A stretch of 64,000 nucleotides of DNA from assembly GCA_963812915.1 (NCBI GenBank), contig CAWEXB010000013.1, positions 310,001-374,000 on the forward strand. The letters run 5' to 3'. The position numbers and the translations under genes are program-made. Within the stretch, counting starts at the first letter, position 1, and each line of letters starts with the position of its first letter. Origin of the DNA: JACVRW01 sp963812915. GTDB taxonomy: Bacteria > Actinomycetota > Thermoleophilia > Solirubrobacterales > Thermoleophilaceae. Positions 50,230 to 60,368 of the stretch are shown one piece after another. The notes beneath the pieces are model-generated. The model had not been told where the DNA came from. It saw nothing but the letters and a program-made list of their open reading frames with translations, and searched no databases.

Positions 50230-52236
50230 CAGCCCGTCCTCGTCGAGGATCTCGGTGCCGAGCTCCTGCGCCTTCGTGAACTTCGAGCCTCCCGGGTCCT
50301 CGCCGGCCACCAGAAAGGCGGTGTTCTTCGAGACAGAGCCCGTGACCTTGCCGCCGGCGGCCTCGATGCGCCTGGTGGCCTCCTCGCGGCTCATGTTCGG
50401 AAGCGTGCCGGTGATCACCAGAGTCTTCCCGGCGAGCGGCCCCTCCGGCTCGGGCGCCGGGCCCTCCTCCTCCATCCGCAGCCCATGGCCGCGCAGGCGC
50501 TCGATCAGCTCGCGCGTGCGCTCCTCGGCGAGCGTCTCGTGCACCGTTCCGGCGAGGATCGGGCCCATGCCCTCGACCCCTGCGAGCTGCTCCGCTGACG
50601 CGGCCAGCAGGGCGTCCATGGAGCGAAAGTGTTGCCCGAGCGCCCGCGCGTTCACGTATCCGATGCCGGGTATGCCGAGCGCGTACAGCACCCGGTGGAA
50701 GGGCTGCTCCTTCGAGGCCTCGACGGCGCCCACCAGATTGCCGGCGGACACCTCGCCGAACCCGTCCAGCTCCGCGAGCCGCTCGACCGTGAGCGCGTAG
50801 ATGTCGGATGCGTCCTGGATCAGGCCCTCGCCAAGGAAGCGGCGGACGTTCTCCTCGCCGAGGCCGTCGATGTCCATCGCGCCGACGAAGTGCTTCACCG
50901 CCTGGAAGACCTGGCCGGGGCAGGAGGCGCGGTTCGGGCAGATCGTCCACACGCCCTCCTCCGGCTTGATGGTGGGCGTTCCGCAGGCGGGGCACTCGCT
51001 CGGAGGCTCGGGGACCGGGCCGCGCCCCTTGGCGCTCTGGGCCTTGGCCGTGGGCGAGACGACCTGCGGGATCACCTCGCCGGCGCGCATGACGATCACC
51101 TCGTCTCCCTCGCGCACGTCCTTTCGGCGCAGATCCTCCTCGTTGTGGAGCGTGGCGAGCTTCACCGTGACGCCCGACACCTGCACCGGATCGAGCTGGG
51201 CGAAGGGGATCATGTGGCCCGTCCGGCCGACGTTCCAGGCGATGCGCTCCAGCTTGGTGGTGGCCGTTGAGGCGGGGAACTTCCATGCGATCGCCCCGCG
51301 CGGCTCGCGCCCGACCACGCCGAGCTGGCGCTGGAGGCTCAGGTCGTCGACCTTCACGACCACTCCATCGATCTCGAAGTCGAGCCGGTCGCGGCGCGCC
51401 TCCCAGGCGCGACAGGCCGCGACCACTTCGTCGACGGTGTCGTGCACCTCGACGTCGCGGTTCACGCGGAGGCCGTGCTCGCGGAGCCAGTCGAGCCACT
51501 CGTGGTGGGTGTCGAACTCGAGCCCCTCGACCGCACCCACGCTGTAGCACCAGATCGAGAGCGGCCGCGAGGCCGCCAGCTGCGGGTCCAGCTGGCGGAT
51601 CGAGCCGGCGGCCGTGTTGCGTGGGTTCGCATAGGTCGGCTCGCCGGCCTGCGCGCGCTGCTCGTTGAGGCGGGCGAAGGCCGCCAGCGGCAGGTAGACC
51701 TCGCCGCGCACCTCCAGTAGGGGCGGCGCGTCCTCAACCCGCAACGGGATGGCGCCGATCGTCCGCAGGTTCTGGGTCACCTCCTCGCCTATCTCGCCGT
51801 TACCGCGAGTCGCCCCGCGCACGAGCAGGCCGTCCTCGTAGACGAGCGAGATCGCGAGACCGTCGATCTTCGGCTCGGTCACGAAGCGCACGTCGCCGAG
51901 CTCCACCCCCTGGCGGGCGAGGTAGCGCTCGCTGCGCAGCACCCACGCCTCGAGCTCCTCCTGGTTCCGCGCGTTCGCCAGCGACAGCATCGGCTGGAGG
52001 TGCCGCACCTGCTCGAACTTGTCGAGCGGCTCCGCTCCGACCCGCTGGGTGGGCGAGTCCGGCGTCAGCAGCTCCGGATGCTTCGCCTCGAGGTCGCGCA
52101 GCTCGTTCAGCAGCGCGTCGTAGTCGGCGTCCGAGATCTCCGGATCGTCGAGAACGTAGTAGCGGTGGTTGTGGTGGTCGAGCCGCTTCCTGAGCCCGGC
52201 GACCCGCTCCGCGGCAGTGCCCTGCGCCGTGCTCAC
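50167..52236 (-). CDS. ligA: NAD-dependent DNA ligase
   Basis: A 689-residue LigA. Domain Ia begins LRKRLDHHNHRYYVLDDPEISDADYD (quoted in part); the AMP lysine is in EPKIDGLAISL; ATRGNGEIGEEVTQN follows; then the OB fold, a four-cysteine zinc finger (CPACG and CPNRASC), HhH repeats (GFGEVSAGNL, GIGYVNARALG) and a BRCT domain (GKTLVITGTLPNMSREEA). It seals nicks in DNA. The GTG start at 52236 overlaps the surE stop (GTGA). The frame is intact although neighbouring genes are not. Confidence 0.95.
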   Translation of the reverse strand: MSTAQGTAAERVAGLRKRLDHHNHRYYVLDDPEISDADYDALLNELRDLEAKHPELLTPDSPTQRVGAEPLDKFEQVRHLQPMLSLANARNQEELEAWVLRSERYLARQGVELGDVRFVTEPKIDGLAISLVYEDGLLVRGATRGNGEIGEEVTQNLRTIGAIPLRVEDAPPLLEVRGEVYLPLAAFARLNEQRAQAGEPTYANPRNTAAGSIRQLDPQLAASRPLSIWCYSVGAVEGLEFDTHHEWLDWLREHGLRVNRDVEVHDTVDEVVAACRAWEARRDRLDFEIDGVVVKVDDLSLQRQLGVVGREPRGAIAWKFPASTATTKLERIAWNVGRTGHMIPFAQLDPVQVSGVTVKLATLHNEEDLRRKDVREGDEVIVMRAGEVIPQVVSPTAKAQSAKGRGPVPEPPSECPACGTPTIKPEEGVWTICPNRASCPGQVFQAVKHFVGAMDIDGLGEENVRRFLGEGLIQDASDIYALTVERLAELDGFGEVSAGNLVGAVEASKEQPFHRVLYALGIPGIGYVNARALGQHFRSMDALLAASAEQLAGVEGMGPILAGTVHETLAEERTRELIERLRGHGLRMEEEGPAPEPEGPLAGKTLVITGTLPNMSREEATRRIEAAGGKVTGSVSKNTAFLVAGEDPGGSKFTKAQELGTEILDEDGLLALLPGNDAPVADTPPRRRR

Positions 52237-53052
52237 AGCTCGCGGGCGGCCGGCCGCAGCAGCCGGTCGAGCTCGAAGCCCGCGAGCTCCTCGATTCCGG
52301 CCTGGTCGGTCAGGTCGAAGTGGAGGGGCGTGACCGTGATGCAGCCTTCGGCGATCGCCGCGAAGTCCGTGCCCTCCTCGTGGTGGTAGCCCGGCTGCTC
52401 GCCGTAGATGTGGTAGCGGCGGCGGCCCTCGTCGACCTCCGTCAGATGAAGCTTGTCGTTGTAGATGCGCTTGCCCAGCCTGGCCGCGCGGACGCCGGCT
52501 ACCTCGCCGGCCGGACAGTTGACGTTGAGGAGCGTGGCGGGCGGGCATCGGAACCTGCTCCAGCTCCTCGATCATGCGCGCGGCGAACGCTGCCGCCTGC
52601 TCGAAGTCCTCGCGCTGCCACTCGCGCCCTGTCCAGGAGTCGAGCCGCCCCGCATAGGCCTGTTGGGACACCGCGATGGCCGGTATGCCGAGCACTATGC
52701 CCTCGAGGGCGGCCGCGACCGTGCCCGAGTAGGTGATGTCGTCGCCCAGGTTCGCGCCGTGGTTGATGCCGGAGACGATCAGCTCGGGCTCGAACTCGAG
52801 CAGGCCGAGCGTGCCGAAGCGCACGCAGTCCACCGGCGTTCCGTCGGTGGCGAAGCCGGTCGTGCCGTCGCCGAACTCCACCTCCTCGACCCAAAGCGGC
52901 TGGCGGGTGGTGATGCTGCGCGCGGTCGCGCTGCGGTTCGAGTCCGGCGCGATCACCGCGAGCTCCAGGCCGGGCACGTCGAGCAGGGCCTGGCGCAGGA
53001 CGTTCAAGCCCGTGGCGGTGATGCCGTCGTCGTTCGTCAGGAGGACCTTCAT
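52233..53052 (-). CDS. surE: 5'/3'-nucleotidase SurE, frame disrupted
   Basis: The start MKVLLTNDDGITATGLNVL carries the metal-binding NDD; VIAPDSNRSATARSIT and VSGINHGANLGDDITYSGTV are typical. The frame fails near 52543-52545, where removing one base from a G run restores PPATLLNVNCPAGEV and the remainder up to the stop at 52233. The product would dephosphorylate nucleoside monophosphates. It sits between truA and ligA with coupled starts. The break is probably a sequence error. Confidence 0.8.
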
Positions 53053-53075
53053 GGGCGGGATTCCAGGGTAACTGC

Positions 53076-53877
53076 TCAGTAGCGGACCGACTCCAGGTAG
53101 AGCCCGTGGGCCGGCGCAGTCGCCCCCGCCTCGCTGCGGGTGCCCTCTTGACGTAGTCGGGCGAGGCGCGTCCGGGCCGACGCCCTCGAGCATCGTCCCG
53201 ACCAGCGTGCGGACCATGTGGCGCATGAACGTGTCGGCCTCGATCCAGAAGGAGAGCACCTCGCCGGGCTCCTCCAGCCACTCGGCGCGCAGCACGTGGC
53301 GATCGAAGCGCACATGGTCCGTTTCGGTGGGGGTGAAGGCGGTGAAGTCGTGTGTGCCGGCCAGGACGGCGGCGCAGGCCTCGAGCGTCTGTCGGTCGAG
53401 CGGCCGCGGCCACCACAGCGCCCGTCCGCGCTCGAACGGGCTCGGAGCCCGGCGGGTGAGGACCCGGTAGCGGTACGTGCGGCTGCGGGCGTCGCGGCGG
53501 GCGTCGAAGCCGTCCGGGGCGCGCTCGGAAGCGATCGCGCTCACGTCTCCGGGCAGGAGGGCGTTCAGGTTCCGAAGCGGCGCGGGCTCGCCGGCATGGC
53601 TCGCGACCTGGCCGCGCGCGTGTACCCCTCGGTCGGTGCGGCCCGCAACGGTCAGCTCGACCCGACGGCGAAGCACCGTCGCCAACGCCTCCTCCACCAC
53701 ACCCTGCACGGTGCGCAGCCCCGGCTGCCGCGCCCAGCCGGCGAACTCGGAGCCGTCGTACTCGAGCAGCAGCCTGGCGGTCAGGGGCCTACCCGGCCGG
53801 AGGATCCGTCGCAGAGCGCGAACGAGTAGTCCCCGAGCCCCCACGATCTCCCGCTGCCTGATCGCGGCGGCGTCCAT
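53076..53877 (-). CDS. truA: tRNA pseudouridine synthase A, frame disrupted
   Basis: The core is clear: LLLEYDGSEFAGWARQPGLRTVQGVVEEAL, GRTDRGVHARGQVAS with the catalytic Asp, and FMRHMVRTLVGTMLEGVG (each quoted in part). The frame breaks near 53150-53180; the last part, ending APAHGLYLESVRY, is in another frame and at least one base must be removed. ATG 53877 overlaps the stop of the upstream gene (TGATG) and adds about 31 residues ahead of the domain; an internal start is possible. TruA modifies positions 38-40 of tRNAs. Confidence 0.8.
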
Positions 53878-54272
53878 CAGCTCCCCCAGCCCTCCGGCGG
53901 CTCGCGCCGCCCCTCCTCCTCGTGCCAGTACTCGCGCAGCTCCTGGCAGCGTCCGCCGGGACGGAAGCGCATCAGAAGGCAGCCGGGGAGCGTGATCTCC
54001 CGGCCGTCGTCGCGCATCGTGGCCCACCACTCGACAACCACGCGGTTGCCGGCCACGAGCGGGTTACCGAAGCGCAGATCGAGCTCCTCCTGGGTGGAGG
54101 TCGAGTCGCGCCAGTACTCGCGGATCGCCTCGACGCCGACCAGGGGCGCGCGGAACGGGTGCGAGTGTGTAGACGGCGTCCGCCGCGAAGAGGTCAGCCA
54201 GGCCTCGTCGTCGCCGGTCCGCCAGGCGTCGCCGTACGCATCGAGCCATTCGCTGGCCCAGCTGTCGTCCAT
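53877..54272 (-). CDS. SnoaL-like/nuclear transport factor 2-fold protein
   Basis: A 131-residue NTF2-fold protein: SEWLDAYGDAWRTGDDEAW, then PLVGVEAIREYWRD, VEWWATMRDDGREITLPGCLLMRF (in part) and ELREYWHEEEGRREPP. Residues 30-44 read as an unlikely SSRRTPSTHSHP, while the neighbouring frame gives the family-like LFAADAVYTLAP; two compensating indels near 54170-54220 explain this. Function unknown; such proteins bind or isomerise small molecules. Confidence 0.7.
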   Translation of the reverse strand: MDDSWASEWLDAYGDAWRTGDDEAWLTSSRRTPSTHSHPFRAPLVGVEAIREYWRDSTSTQEELDLRFGNPLVAGNRVVVEWWATMRDDGREITLPGCLLMRFRPGGRCQELREYWHEEEGRREPPEGWGS

Positions 54273-54317
54273 TTCCCGAGCCTATCGCCCGTCCCCGGTG
54301 TCCAGCACAATGGGGTC

Positions 54318-54775
54318 GTGCGCGTCACGGCCAAGGTCGACTACGCGGTCCGCGCCCTGCTCGAGCTCGCGGTGGCGAACGACGGGCCCGTGAAGGGCGA
54401 ACGGATCGCCCAGGCCCAGGAGATCCCGCTCAAGTTCCTCGAGAACATCCTCATCGATCTCCGCCACGCCGAACATCGTCCGAGCCCAACGAGGCGCCGA
54501 GGGCGGCTACTGGCTGGCGCGGCCGGCGAGCGAGGTCACGCTGGGCGAGATCATCCGCGCCGTTGAGGGGCCGCTCGCGAGCGTGCGCGGCGAGCCGCCC
54601 GAGGACGTCAACTACACCGGCGCGGCGGAGAATCTGCGCACGGTCTGGGTGGCGGTGCGCGCGAGCCTGCGCGTCGGTCGTCGACGAGCTGACGCTGGCC
54701 GACGTGGTCGCGGACCGCCTGCCGGCGCGAATCCGCAGGCTGACCGAGTCGCCGGACGCGTGGCTGCGGCGGTAG
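54318..54775 (+). CDS. Rrf2-family transcriptional regulator, two frame breaks
   Basis: GTG 54318 opens with VTAKVDYAVRALLELAVAN, the Rrf2 winged helix. After a one-base excess near 54468 the text resumes as NIVRAQRGAEGGYWLARP, then GEIIRAVEGPLASVRG, and after another near 54672 as SVVDELTLADVVAD to the stop at 54773. The rebuilt protein is about 150 residues. It has no cysteines, so it does not carry an Fe-S cluster as IscR does; this fits CymR-type regulators of sulfur uptake and the adjacent sulfate transporter. Confidence 0.78.
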
Positions 54776-54897
54776 GGTCGCGGGGTCGCCGTCTCTCGGC
54801 GGGCGGGCGGGCTGGGCCGGGTTTCGCATGCCTATTGCTCGGGTAGACAAAGCGCCCCGCCCCCGGCCGTGCCCGCGAGCCCGCGCCCGACCGCGCG

Positions 54898-55865
54898 CTA
54901 AGCCGCTTCCGGCGCCATCGCCGGATCCTGGGCCGGCCGCAGCCAGACGATCTGGCCCTCCTGGAGCTCGAGCTCCTCGGCGCGGCCGCGGGTGGTCTGC
55001 ACCCAGGTCGACGTCGCCGTCGCCCAGCGACAGCTCCACCCGCACCTCGAAGCCGAGGTGGGTCACGCGGTCGATCATGGCCTCCGTGGCCCCCGCGACG
55101 GGCTCGAGGATGATGTCCACGTCGTGGGGTCGCAGCCAGCGCTCGCCGAGCGGCGTCACCGGGCCGATGAAGCGCATCACGAACTCGTTGGCCGGGCGCT
55201 CGTAGAGGTCGCGCGGCGAGCCGACCTGCTCGACCAGGCCCTGGTTCAGCACGACGATCTGCTCGGCGACCTCCATCGCCTCCTCCTGGTCGTGGGTGAC
55301 GAAGACCGTCGTCACGTGGACCTCGTCGTGGAGGCGGCGCAGCCAGGCGCGCAGCTCCTTGCGCACCGTGGCGTCGAGCGCCCCGAAGGGCTCGTCGAGC
55401 AGCAGGACGCGCGGCTGCACCGCCAGCGCCCGAGCGAGGGCCATGCGCTGGCGCTGGCCGCCGGAGAGCTGCGACGGGTAGCGGTGCGCAAAGCCCTCGA
55501 GGTGCACCAGCTTCAGCAGCTCATCCACGCGGCCGTCGATCTCGTCCTTGGGCCGCTTGCGGATCGTCAGGCCGAAGGCCACGTTCTTCCTCACCGTCAT
55601 GTGCTTGAAGGCGGCGTAGTGCTGGAAGACGAAGCCCACGTTGCGGCGCTGCGGCGGCGTGAGGGTGGCGTCCTCGCCGGCGATCCGCACCCGGCCCGCT
55701 GTCGGGCTGCTCGAGCCCGGCGATCACCCGCAGCAGCGTGGACTTGCCGCCGCCGCTCGGGCCGAGCAGGGCCGTGAGCGAGCCGTCGCGCACCTCGAGC
55801 GAGACGTCATCCAGCGCGACGAAGTCGCCGAACCGCTTCGACACGGAGTCGACGACGATGCTCAT
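54898..55865 (-). CDS. cysA: Sulfate/thiosulfate ABC transporter ATP-binding protein, frame breaks
   Basis: Begins MSIVVDSVSKRFGDFVALDD with Walker A GPSGGGKST. A one-base excess in a run near 55695 separates this from the rest: Q-loop FVFQHYAAFKHMTV, signature LSGGQRQRMALARAL, Walker B VLLLDEPFGALD, VTHDQEEAMEVA. A second break near 55010 precedes the end of the C-terminal regulatory domain (TTRGRAEELELQEG). The rebuilt protein is about 320 residues. It powers the CysT/CysW channel. The ATG overlaps the cysW stop. Confidence 0.83.
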
Positions 55866-56659
55866 GCTCGAGCCTCCTTGGGCTTGATCAGGTTCATGGC
55901 CAGCAGCGTGGCGAGCGCCAGCAGTGCCAGGACCACCGAGGCAGCATATGCCCCCGTCTCGTCGAAGCGCTGGAAGCGGTTCTCGACGAACAGCGTCGCC
56001 GTCTCGGTCCGGCCGGAGAGCTTGCCCGAGACCACGCTCACCGCGCCGAACTCGCCGAGGGCACGCGCGGTGGTGAGCACCACGCCGTAGGCGACTCCCC
56101 AGCGGATGGCGGGAAGCGTCACGCGGAAGAAGGTCTGCAGCCGACCCGCGCCGAGCGTCGCGGCGGCCTGTTCCTGTTCGGTGCCGATCTCGCGCAGCAC
56201 CGGGATGACCTCCCGCACCACGAACGGAAGGGAGACGAACATCGTCGCCAGGATCATGCCGGGCGTCGAGAAGATGACCTGGATCCCCCGCTCGGCGAGC
56301 CACTCCCCGACCCAGCCGTCGCGGCGCCCGTAGACGAGCAGCAGCGCGAGGCCAACCACCACCGGGGAGACGGCGAAGGGCAGGTCCACCATGGCGTTCA
56401 GCAGAGCGCGGCCGCGGAAGCGCTGCCGCACGACCGCGAGCGCGCACAGCACGCCGAAGATCGTGTTCAGCGGCACGGCGACCAGCACCATCACCATCGT
56501 CAGGTAGAAGGCGTGCTGCGCCTCGGGCGTGGTCACCGCGTCCCACGCGGCGCCGATGCCGTCCTGGAACGCGTTGATGAAGACGAGCACGACGGGAATG
56601 CCCAGCAGCAGCGCCAGGTAGCCGAGCGCGGCGAAGCGGAGCGCGAGCCTACTCTTCAT
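55862..56659 (-). CDS. cysW: Sulfate ABC transporter permease CysW
   Basis: An intact 265-residue permease with six membrane segments, beginning at about 10-28 (LGYLALLLGIPVVLVFINAF). The cytosolic EAA loop is EQEQAAATLGAGRLQTFFRVTLP (in part). VDLPFAVSPVVVGLALLLVYG and ALGEFGAVSVVSG are typical for CysW. It forms the channel with CysT. The start overlaps the cysT end by 11 bases, and its stop overlaps the cysA start (ATGA). Confidence 0.92.
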   Translation of the reverse strand: MKSRLALRFAALGYLALLLGIPVVLVFINAFQDGIGAAWDAVTTPEAQHAFYLTMVMVLVAVPLNTIFGVLCALAVVRQRFRGRALLNAMVDLPFAVSPVVVGLALLLVYGRRDGWVGEWLAERGIQVIFSTPGMILATMFVSLPFVVREVIPVLREIGTEQEQAAATLGAGRLQTFFRVTLPAIRWGVAYGVVLTTARALGEFGAVSVVSGKLSGRTETATLFVENRFQRFDETGAYAASVVLALLALATLLAMNLIKPKEARA

Positions 56660-57417
56660 GGCGCAGCGCCCTCTTCGAGAGCCAGCCGAAGAACAGCAGG
56701 ACGACGAGCGCCGCCACGAGCAGCACGACCGACACCGCGGCGGCGCCCTGGGCGTCGTCGCTCTCGACCAGGCCGAAGATGAAGACCGAGGCGGCCTGCG
56801 TGTCGAACGGGACGTTGCCCGTGATCAGCACGAGCGACCCGAACTCGCCCACCGCGCGCGCGAACGCCAGTCCGCCGCCGGCGATGATCGCGGGCGCCAG
56901 ATTCGGCAGGATGATCCGCCGGAACACGGTGAACCGGCTCGCGCCGAGCGATTCGGCCGCCTCCTCCATCTCGGTGTCGAGCTCGAGCAGCACGGGCTGG
57001 ACCGCGCGAACGACGAACGGCAGCGTCACGAACAGCAGCGCGAGCACCACCGAGACCTTCGTGAAGGCGAGATTCACGCCGATCGGGCTGTCGGGCCCGT
57101 AGAACGCCAGCAGCGTGAGCCCGGCGACGATGGTCGGCAGCGCGAACGGCAGGTCGATCAGCGAGTTCACGAAGCCCTTGCCGGGGAACTCGTCGCGCAC
57201 GAGCACCCACGCGATCAGGGTGCCGGTGACGGCGTTGACCAGCACGACGATCGCGGAGACGATCAGCGTGAGCGCGCAGCGCCGCGACCGCCTGCGGGTT
57301 GCTGACCGCGTCCCAGAAGGACTCGAAGCCGCCGTCCATCGAGCGGACGACGACCGCCGCCAACGGGATCAGGGCGACGATGCTGAGGTAGGCCATGGCG
57401 ATGCCGCGCCCAAGCAC
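56649..57417 (-). CDS. cysT: Sulfate ABC transporter permease CysT, frame disrupted
   Basis: The first part reads IAMAYLSIVALIPLAAVVVRS and ends at NPQAVAALR; the frame then shifts by one near 57274 and continues LTLIVSAIVV, LVNAVTGTLIAWVLVRDEF, DLPFALPTIVAGLTLL, the EAA loop EMEEAAESLGASRFTVFRR and AVGEFGSLVLITG. The rebuilt protein, about 255 residues, is a normal CysT. GTG 57417 is the only usable start after the sbp stop. Confidence 0.82.
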
Positions 57418-57492
57418 GTCCCCCGGGTTCCGGAGGATCCTCGGCGCGCGGCCCGCCGCTGCGCGGGCGGGGGAGCGGCGGCTGTGGCTTCG

Positions 57493-58529
57493 CTAGCCGG
57501 AGGCAGTGCTCTTCCCCTGCGACTCGAAGATCTCGGCGATCGTCCCCTGCTCCGGGTCGAAGAACTCGTCGTTCACCTTGTCCCAGCCACCGAACTTGTC
57601 GATCTCGAACAGCGCCGGCGGGGTCGGGAAGTCGTCCGCGCCGGCCACGCCGTCGACCACCGGCCGGTAGCCCTTGTCGACGAAGATCTCCTGCGCCTCG
57701 GGCGTGTAGAGGAAGTCGACGAACGCCCTGGCCTTGTCCGGCGCCTTCGACTCGTTGACGACCGCGATCGGGTTCTCGATCAGGATCGTCTGCGTCGGGG
57801 ACGATGTAGTCGAGCTCCTCGCCCTGCTGCTGCGCGAGGATCGCCTCGTTCTCGTAGCCGAGCAGCACGTCGCCCTTCCCGCTCGAGAACGTCTGCAGCG
57901 ACTCGCGGGCGCTCTTGTCGAGCACGGACACGTGCTCGAAGAGCTGCGCGATGTAGTCCCTGGCCTCCTGGGGCGACCTGCCCTGCTCGAGCTGCGCGCC
58001 GTAGGCGGCCATGATGTTCCACTTCGCGCCGCCGGAGGTGAACGGGTTCGGCTCGAGCACCTCGACGCCCTCCTTGATCAGGTCGTCCCAGGTCTGGATG
58101 TTCTTCGGATTGCCCTTGCGGACCATGAACACCACGACCGACTCGGTCACGAAGCCGTCGTACTCGTTCTGGTTCCAGTTCTCGTCGACGAGCCCGGCCT
58201 CGACCAGGCGCGTCATGTCCGGCTCGAGCGAGAACTCCACGACGTCGGCCGGCAGCCCGCCCTCGACGCGCGCGCGACTGCTCGCCGGACGAGGCGTAGG
58301 ACTGGTCGAAGCCCACGCCCTTGCCCTCGCGCGTCTTGTTGAACGCCGGGATCAGCTCCTTGTAGGCCTCCTCGGGGGTGGAGTAGGCCACGAGTGTCAG
58401 GTTGCCTCCGCCTCCGTCGCTGCTCGCCGACGACTCATCCGAGGTCCCCCCGCAGCCGGACACCAGCGCGGCCGGGAGGACCGCGACCGCGAGGGTCAGC
58501 ATGAGCAGGCGAATCCGACTGCGATCCAT
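57493..58529 (-). CDS. sbp: Sulfate-binding lipoprotein, two frame breaks
   Basis: A periplasmic-type sulfate-binding protein anchored by a lipobox (LVSGCGG). It reads LTLVAYSTPEEAYKELIP and SYASSGEQSR; after a break near 58270, GGLPADVVEFSLEPDMTRLVEAG, WDDLIKEGVEVLEPNPFTSGGAKWN (in part) and SSGKGDVLLGYENEA; after another near 57795, ILIENPIAVVNESKAPDKA to the end GKSTASG. The rebuilt length of about 345 residues fits the family. It is the first gene of sbp-cysT-cysW-cysA; ATG 58529 follows AAGGTGG. Confidence 0.83.
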
Positions 58530-58675
58530 TTTCCACCTTGTCAATCGACTTTGCAGGCGCCTGACGGTACCACAAAGCCGACTAAATAAGTGGGGATTGG
58601 GAGCGCCTTACGCGTCCGTAACGAAAGTCCTTCTGCGCTGGACGATGGGTGACCAAGCGATCCAATTCGGGAGCC

Positions 58676-59201
58676 ATGAAGAGAACGCTGATCGGGCTGA
58701 CAGCCTGCGTTGCGATCGTCGCGGGCTGCGGCGATGACTCCGACGAACCGGCCGCGGACGAGGCGGCGCGGTCCGCCGAAACCGGCCAGCGGGCGGCCGC
58801 CGAGGCCGAGGAACCGGCGGGGGAGGCGACTCCCGCCGCCCGCCGTGGACCGCGCGTGAAGCTGCGCGACTCGCAGCTCGGCCGGGTGCTGTTCGATGGC
58901 CGCAATCGCGCCCTCTACTTCTTCACCCGCGACGCGCGGAACCGGAGCCGCTGCTACGGCGAGTGCGCCGTGGCTTGGCCGCCCTTCTATGCCAAGGGCC
59001 GGCCACGGGCCGCACAGGGGGTCGACCAGTCCCTGCTCGGCACGGTCAAGCGCCGCGACGGCCGCCGCCAGGTCACCTACAAGGGCCAGCCGCTCTACTT
59101 CTACATCGACGACCCGCGCTGGCCAGGTCCTCTGCAACAACGTCCCGGAGTTCGGCGGCACCTGGTACGCCCTGAATTCGGAGGGCGACCGGCCCGCCTG
59201 A
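58676..59201 (+). CDS. Lipoprotein with YxxxD-type repeats (COG4315), frame disrupted
   Basis: A secreted lipoprotein (TACVAIVAGCGDDS) with an acidic/alanine-rich linker, then two copies of the repeat that defines COG4315: LGRVLFDGRNRALYFFTRD with CYGECAVAWPPFY, and LGTVKRRDGRRQVTYKGQPLYFYIDD (in part) followed, after a one-base excess near 59116, by GQVLCNNVPEFGGTWYAL. Cysteines in the second and third parts may pair. Role unknown. It is divergent from sbp. Confidence 0.75.
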
Positions 59202-59255
59202 GGCCTCCCCGCGTCCGGCGCGGTGCGCACCCCCGCGGCCGGGGGCGAATACCTC

Positions 59256-59302
59256 ACGCGTTCGACCTTTTGCGGGCCTACGCCGGCGGAAGGTCGAACG
59301 CA
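59256..59302. repeat. Palindrome C of the composite element
   Basis: GCGTTCGACCTT at 59258-59269 pairs with AAGGTCGAACGC at 59290-59301, a 12-bp stem with a 20-base loop. The arms match palindromes A and B near 38.2 kb; the loop is unrelated. It starts the gene-free stretch 59202-59756. Confidence 0.85.
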
Positions 59303-59360
59303 TCGTTCGGGCCCGCCCCCGCGATGCCAGCGGCGCGGGACCACGCGGCACCGCCCACGC

Positions 59361-59420
59361 CACCCTTACCCAGCCCAAGAAACGCCGGCGGGGGCATCCG
59401 GCCGGCGGAGAACTACCCGG
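59361..59420 (+). repeat. Intergenic composite element, copy 2: GC-rich blocks
   Basis: CACCCTTACCCAGCCCAA at 59361-59378 and GCCGGCGGAGAACTACCCGG at 59401-59420, in the same order after a palindrome as in copy 1 but on the opposite strand of the window. The rest of the 59202-59756 gap, to the start of the next gene, holds no gene that I can support. Confidence 0.65.
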
Positions 59421-59756
59421 CACCGGACATAGCCACCCACAACCGAGAGGGCACCTCCGCGGAGGCGCCCCAAACTGGGGACGGCGCTCGCCGTCCGCAG
59501 CGGCTCCGCCGCACCCCGCCCACCTCGCTAGCGCCATCCCCGGCGCGGAGCTGGTGACAATCCCGGCATGGGGCACGCTCTGAGCCCTGGGGTCCTGACG
59601 CCGCTGGCCGAGGCGACCCCGTCCCACACGACGGCTCTGGACCGCTCGCGGTAGTCCCTGGGTCAGGGCCCGGCCGGATCCCGGCCACGAAGCCGCGCGG
59701 AGAGCGCGGCGCCGAAGAAAGCTACCCGAGGATCTCGGCCCGGGTACCTTCGTGTC

Positions 59757-60368
59757 ATGGAAGAGATCACACCCGGCCTCTGGCACTGGACCGCACGCCA
59801 CCCGAAAATCCACATGGACGTCAGCTCCTACTTCCTGCCCGAGCACGCCCTGCTGCTCGATCCGCTGGTCCCGCCCGGGGGGCTCGAGCGGCTCGAGGAG
59901 CTCGAGCCGCCACGGGAGATCCTGCTGACAAACCGCCATCACTGGCGCGACTGCGGCAGGCTGATCGAGCGCTTCGGCTGTACCGTCCGCGCTCCACGCG
60001 TCGGGATGCACGAGTTCAGCGAAGGCCAGCACGTTGAGCCCTACGACTTCGGCGACTACCTCGCGGGCGGCGCCGTCACGGTGCACGAGGTCGGAGGCAT
60101 CTGTCCGGACGAGTCGGCACTCCACATTCCGACGGCCTCGGCTCTCGCCGTAGCCGACGGCGTCATCCACTACGGCGCGCTCGGGTTCGTCCCCGACGAC
60201 CTGATGGACGACCCCGAGGACACCAAGCTTGCCCTGAAGGAGGCCTATGCCCGCCTTGCGGACGAGCTCGAGTTCGAGAACCTCCTCACCGCCCACGGCG
60301 TCCCGGTCGTGGGCGGCGCCCGGGAAGCGCTGCGGGACTTCGCGGCGACCCGCGCCACCAGCGAATGA
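59757..60368 (+). CDS. Metallo-beta-lactamase-fold-like protein without the metal motif
   Basis: A 203-residue protein resembling the MBL fold: ITPGLWHWTARHP, SSYFLPEHALLLDPLVPPGG and a C-terminal NLLTAHGVPVVGG. Where HxHxDH should be, it has TNRHHWRDCGRL, so the usual zinc pair is not formed in the normal way. Family members of this kind occur in Actinomycetota without assigned function. Its stop overlaps the next ATG by 4 bases. Confidence 0.75.
   Translation: MEEITPGLWHWTARHPKIHMDVSSYFLPEHALLLDPLVPPGGLERLEELEPPREILLTNRHHWRDCGRLIERFGCTVRAPRVGMHEFSEGQHVEPYDFGDYLAGGAVTVHEVGGICPDESALHIPTASALAVADGVIHYGALGFVPDDLMDDPEDTKLALKEAYARLADELEFENLLTAHGVPVVGGAREALRDFAATRATSE

Noticed and set aside
59757..60368. 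A working metallo-beta-lactamase
   Set aside because: The HxHxDH motif is replaced by NRHHWRD, so the normal zinc site is not there.
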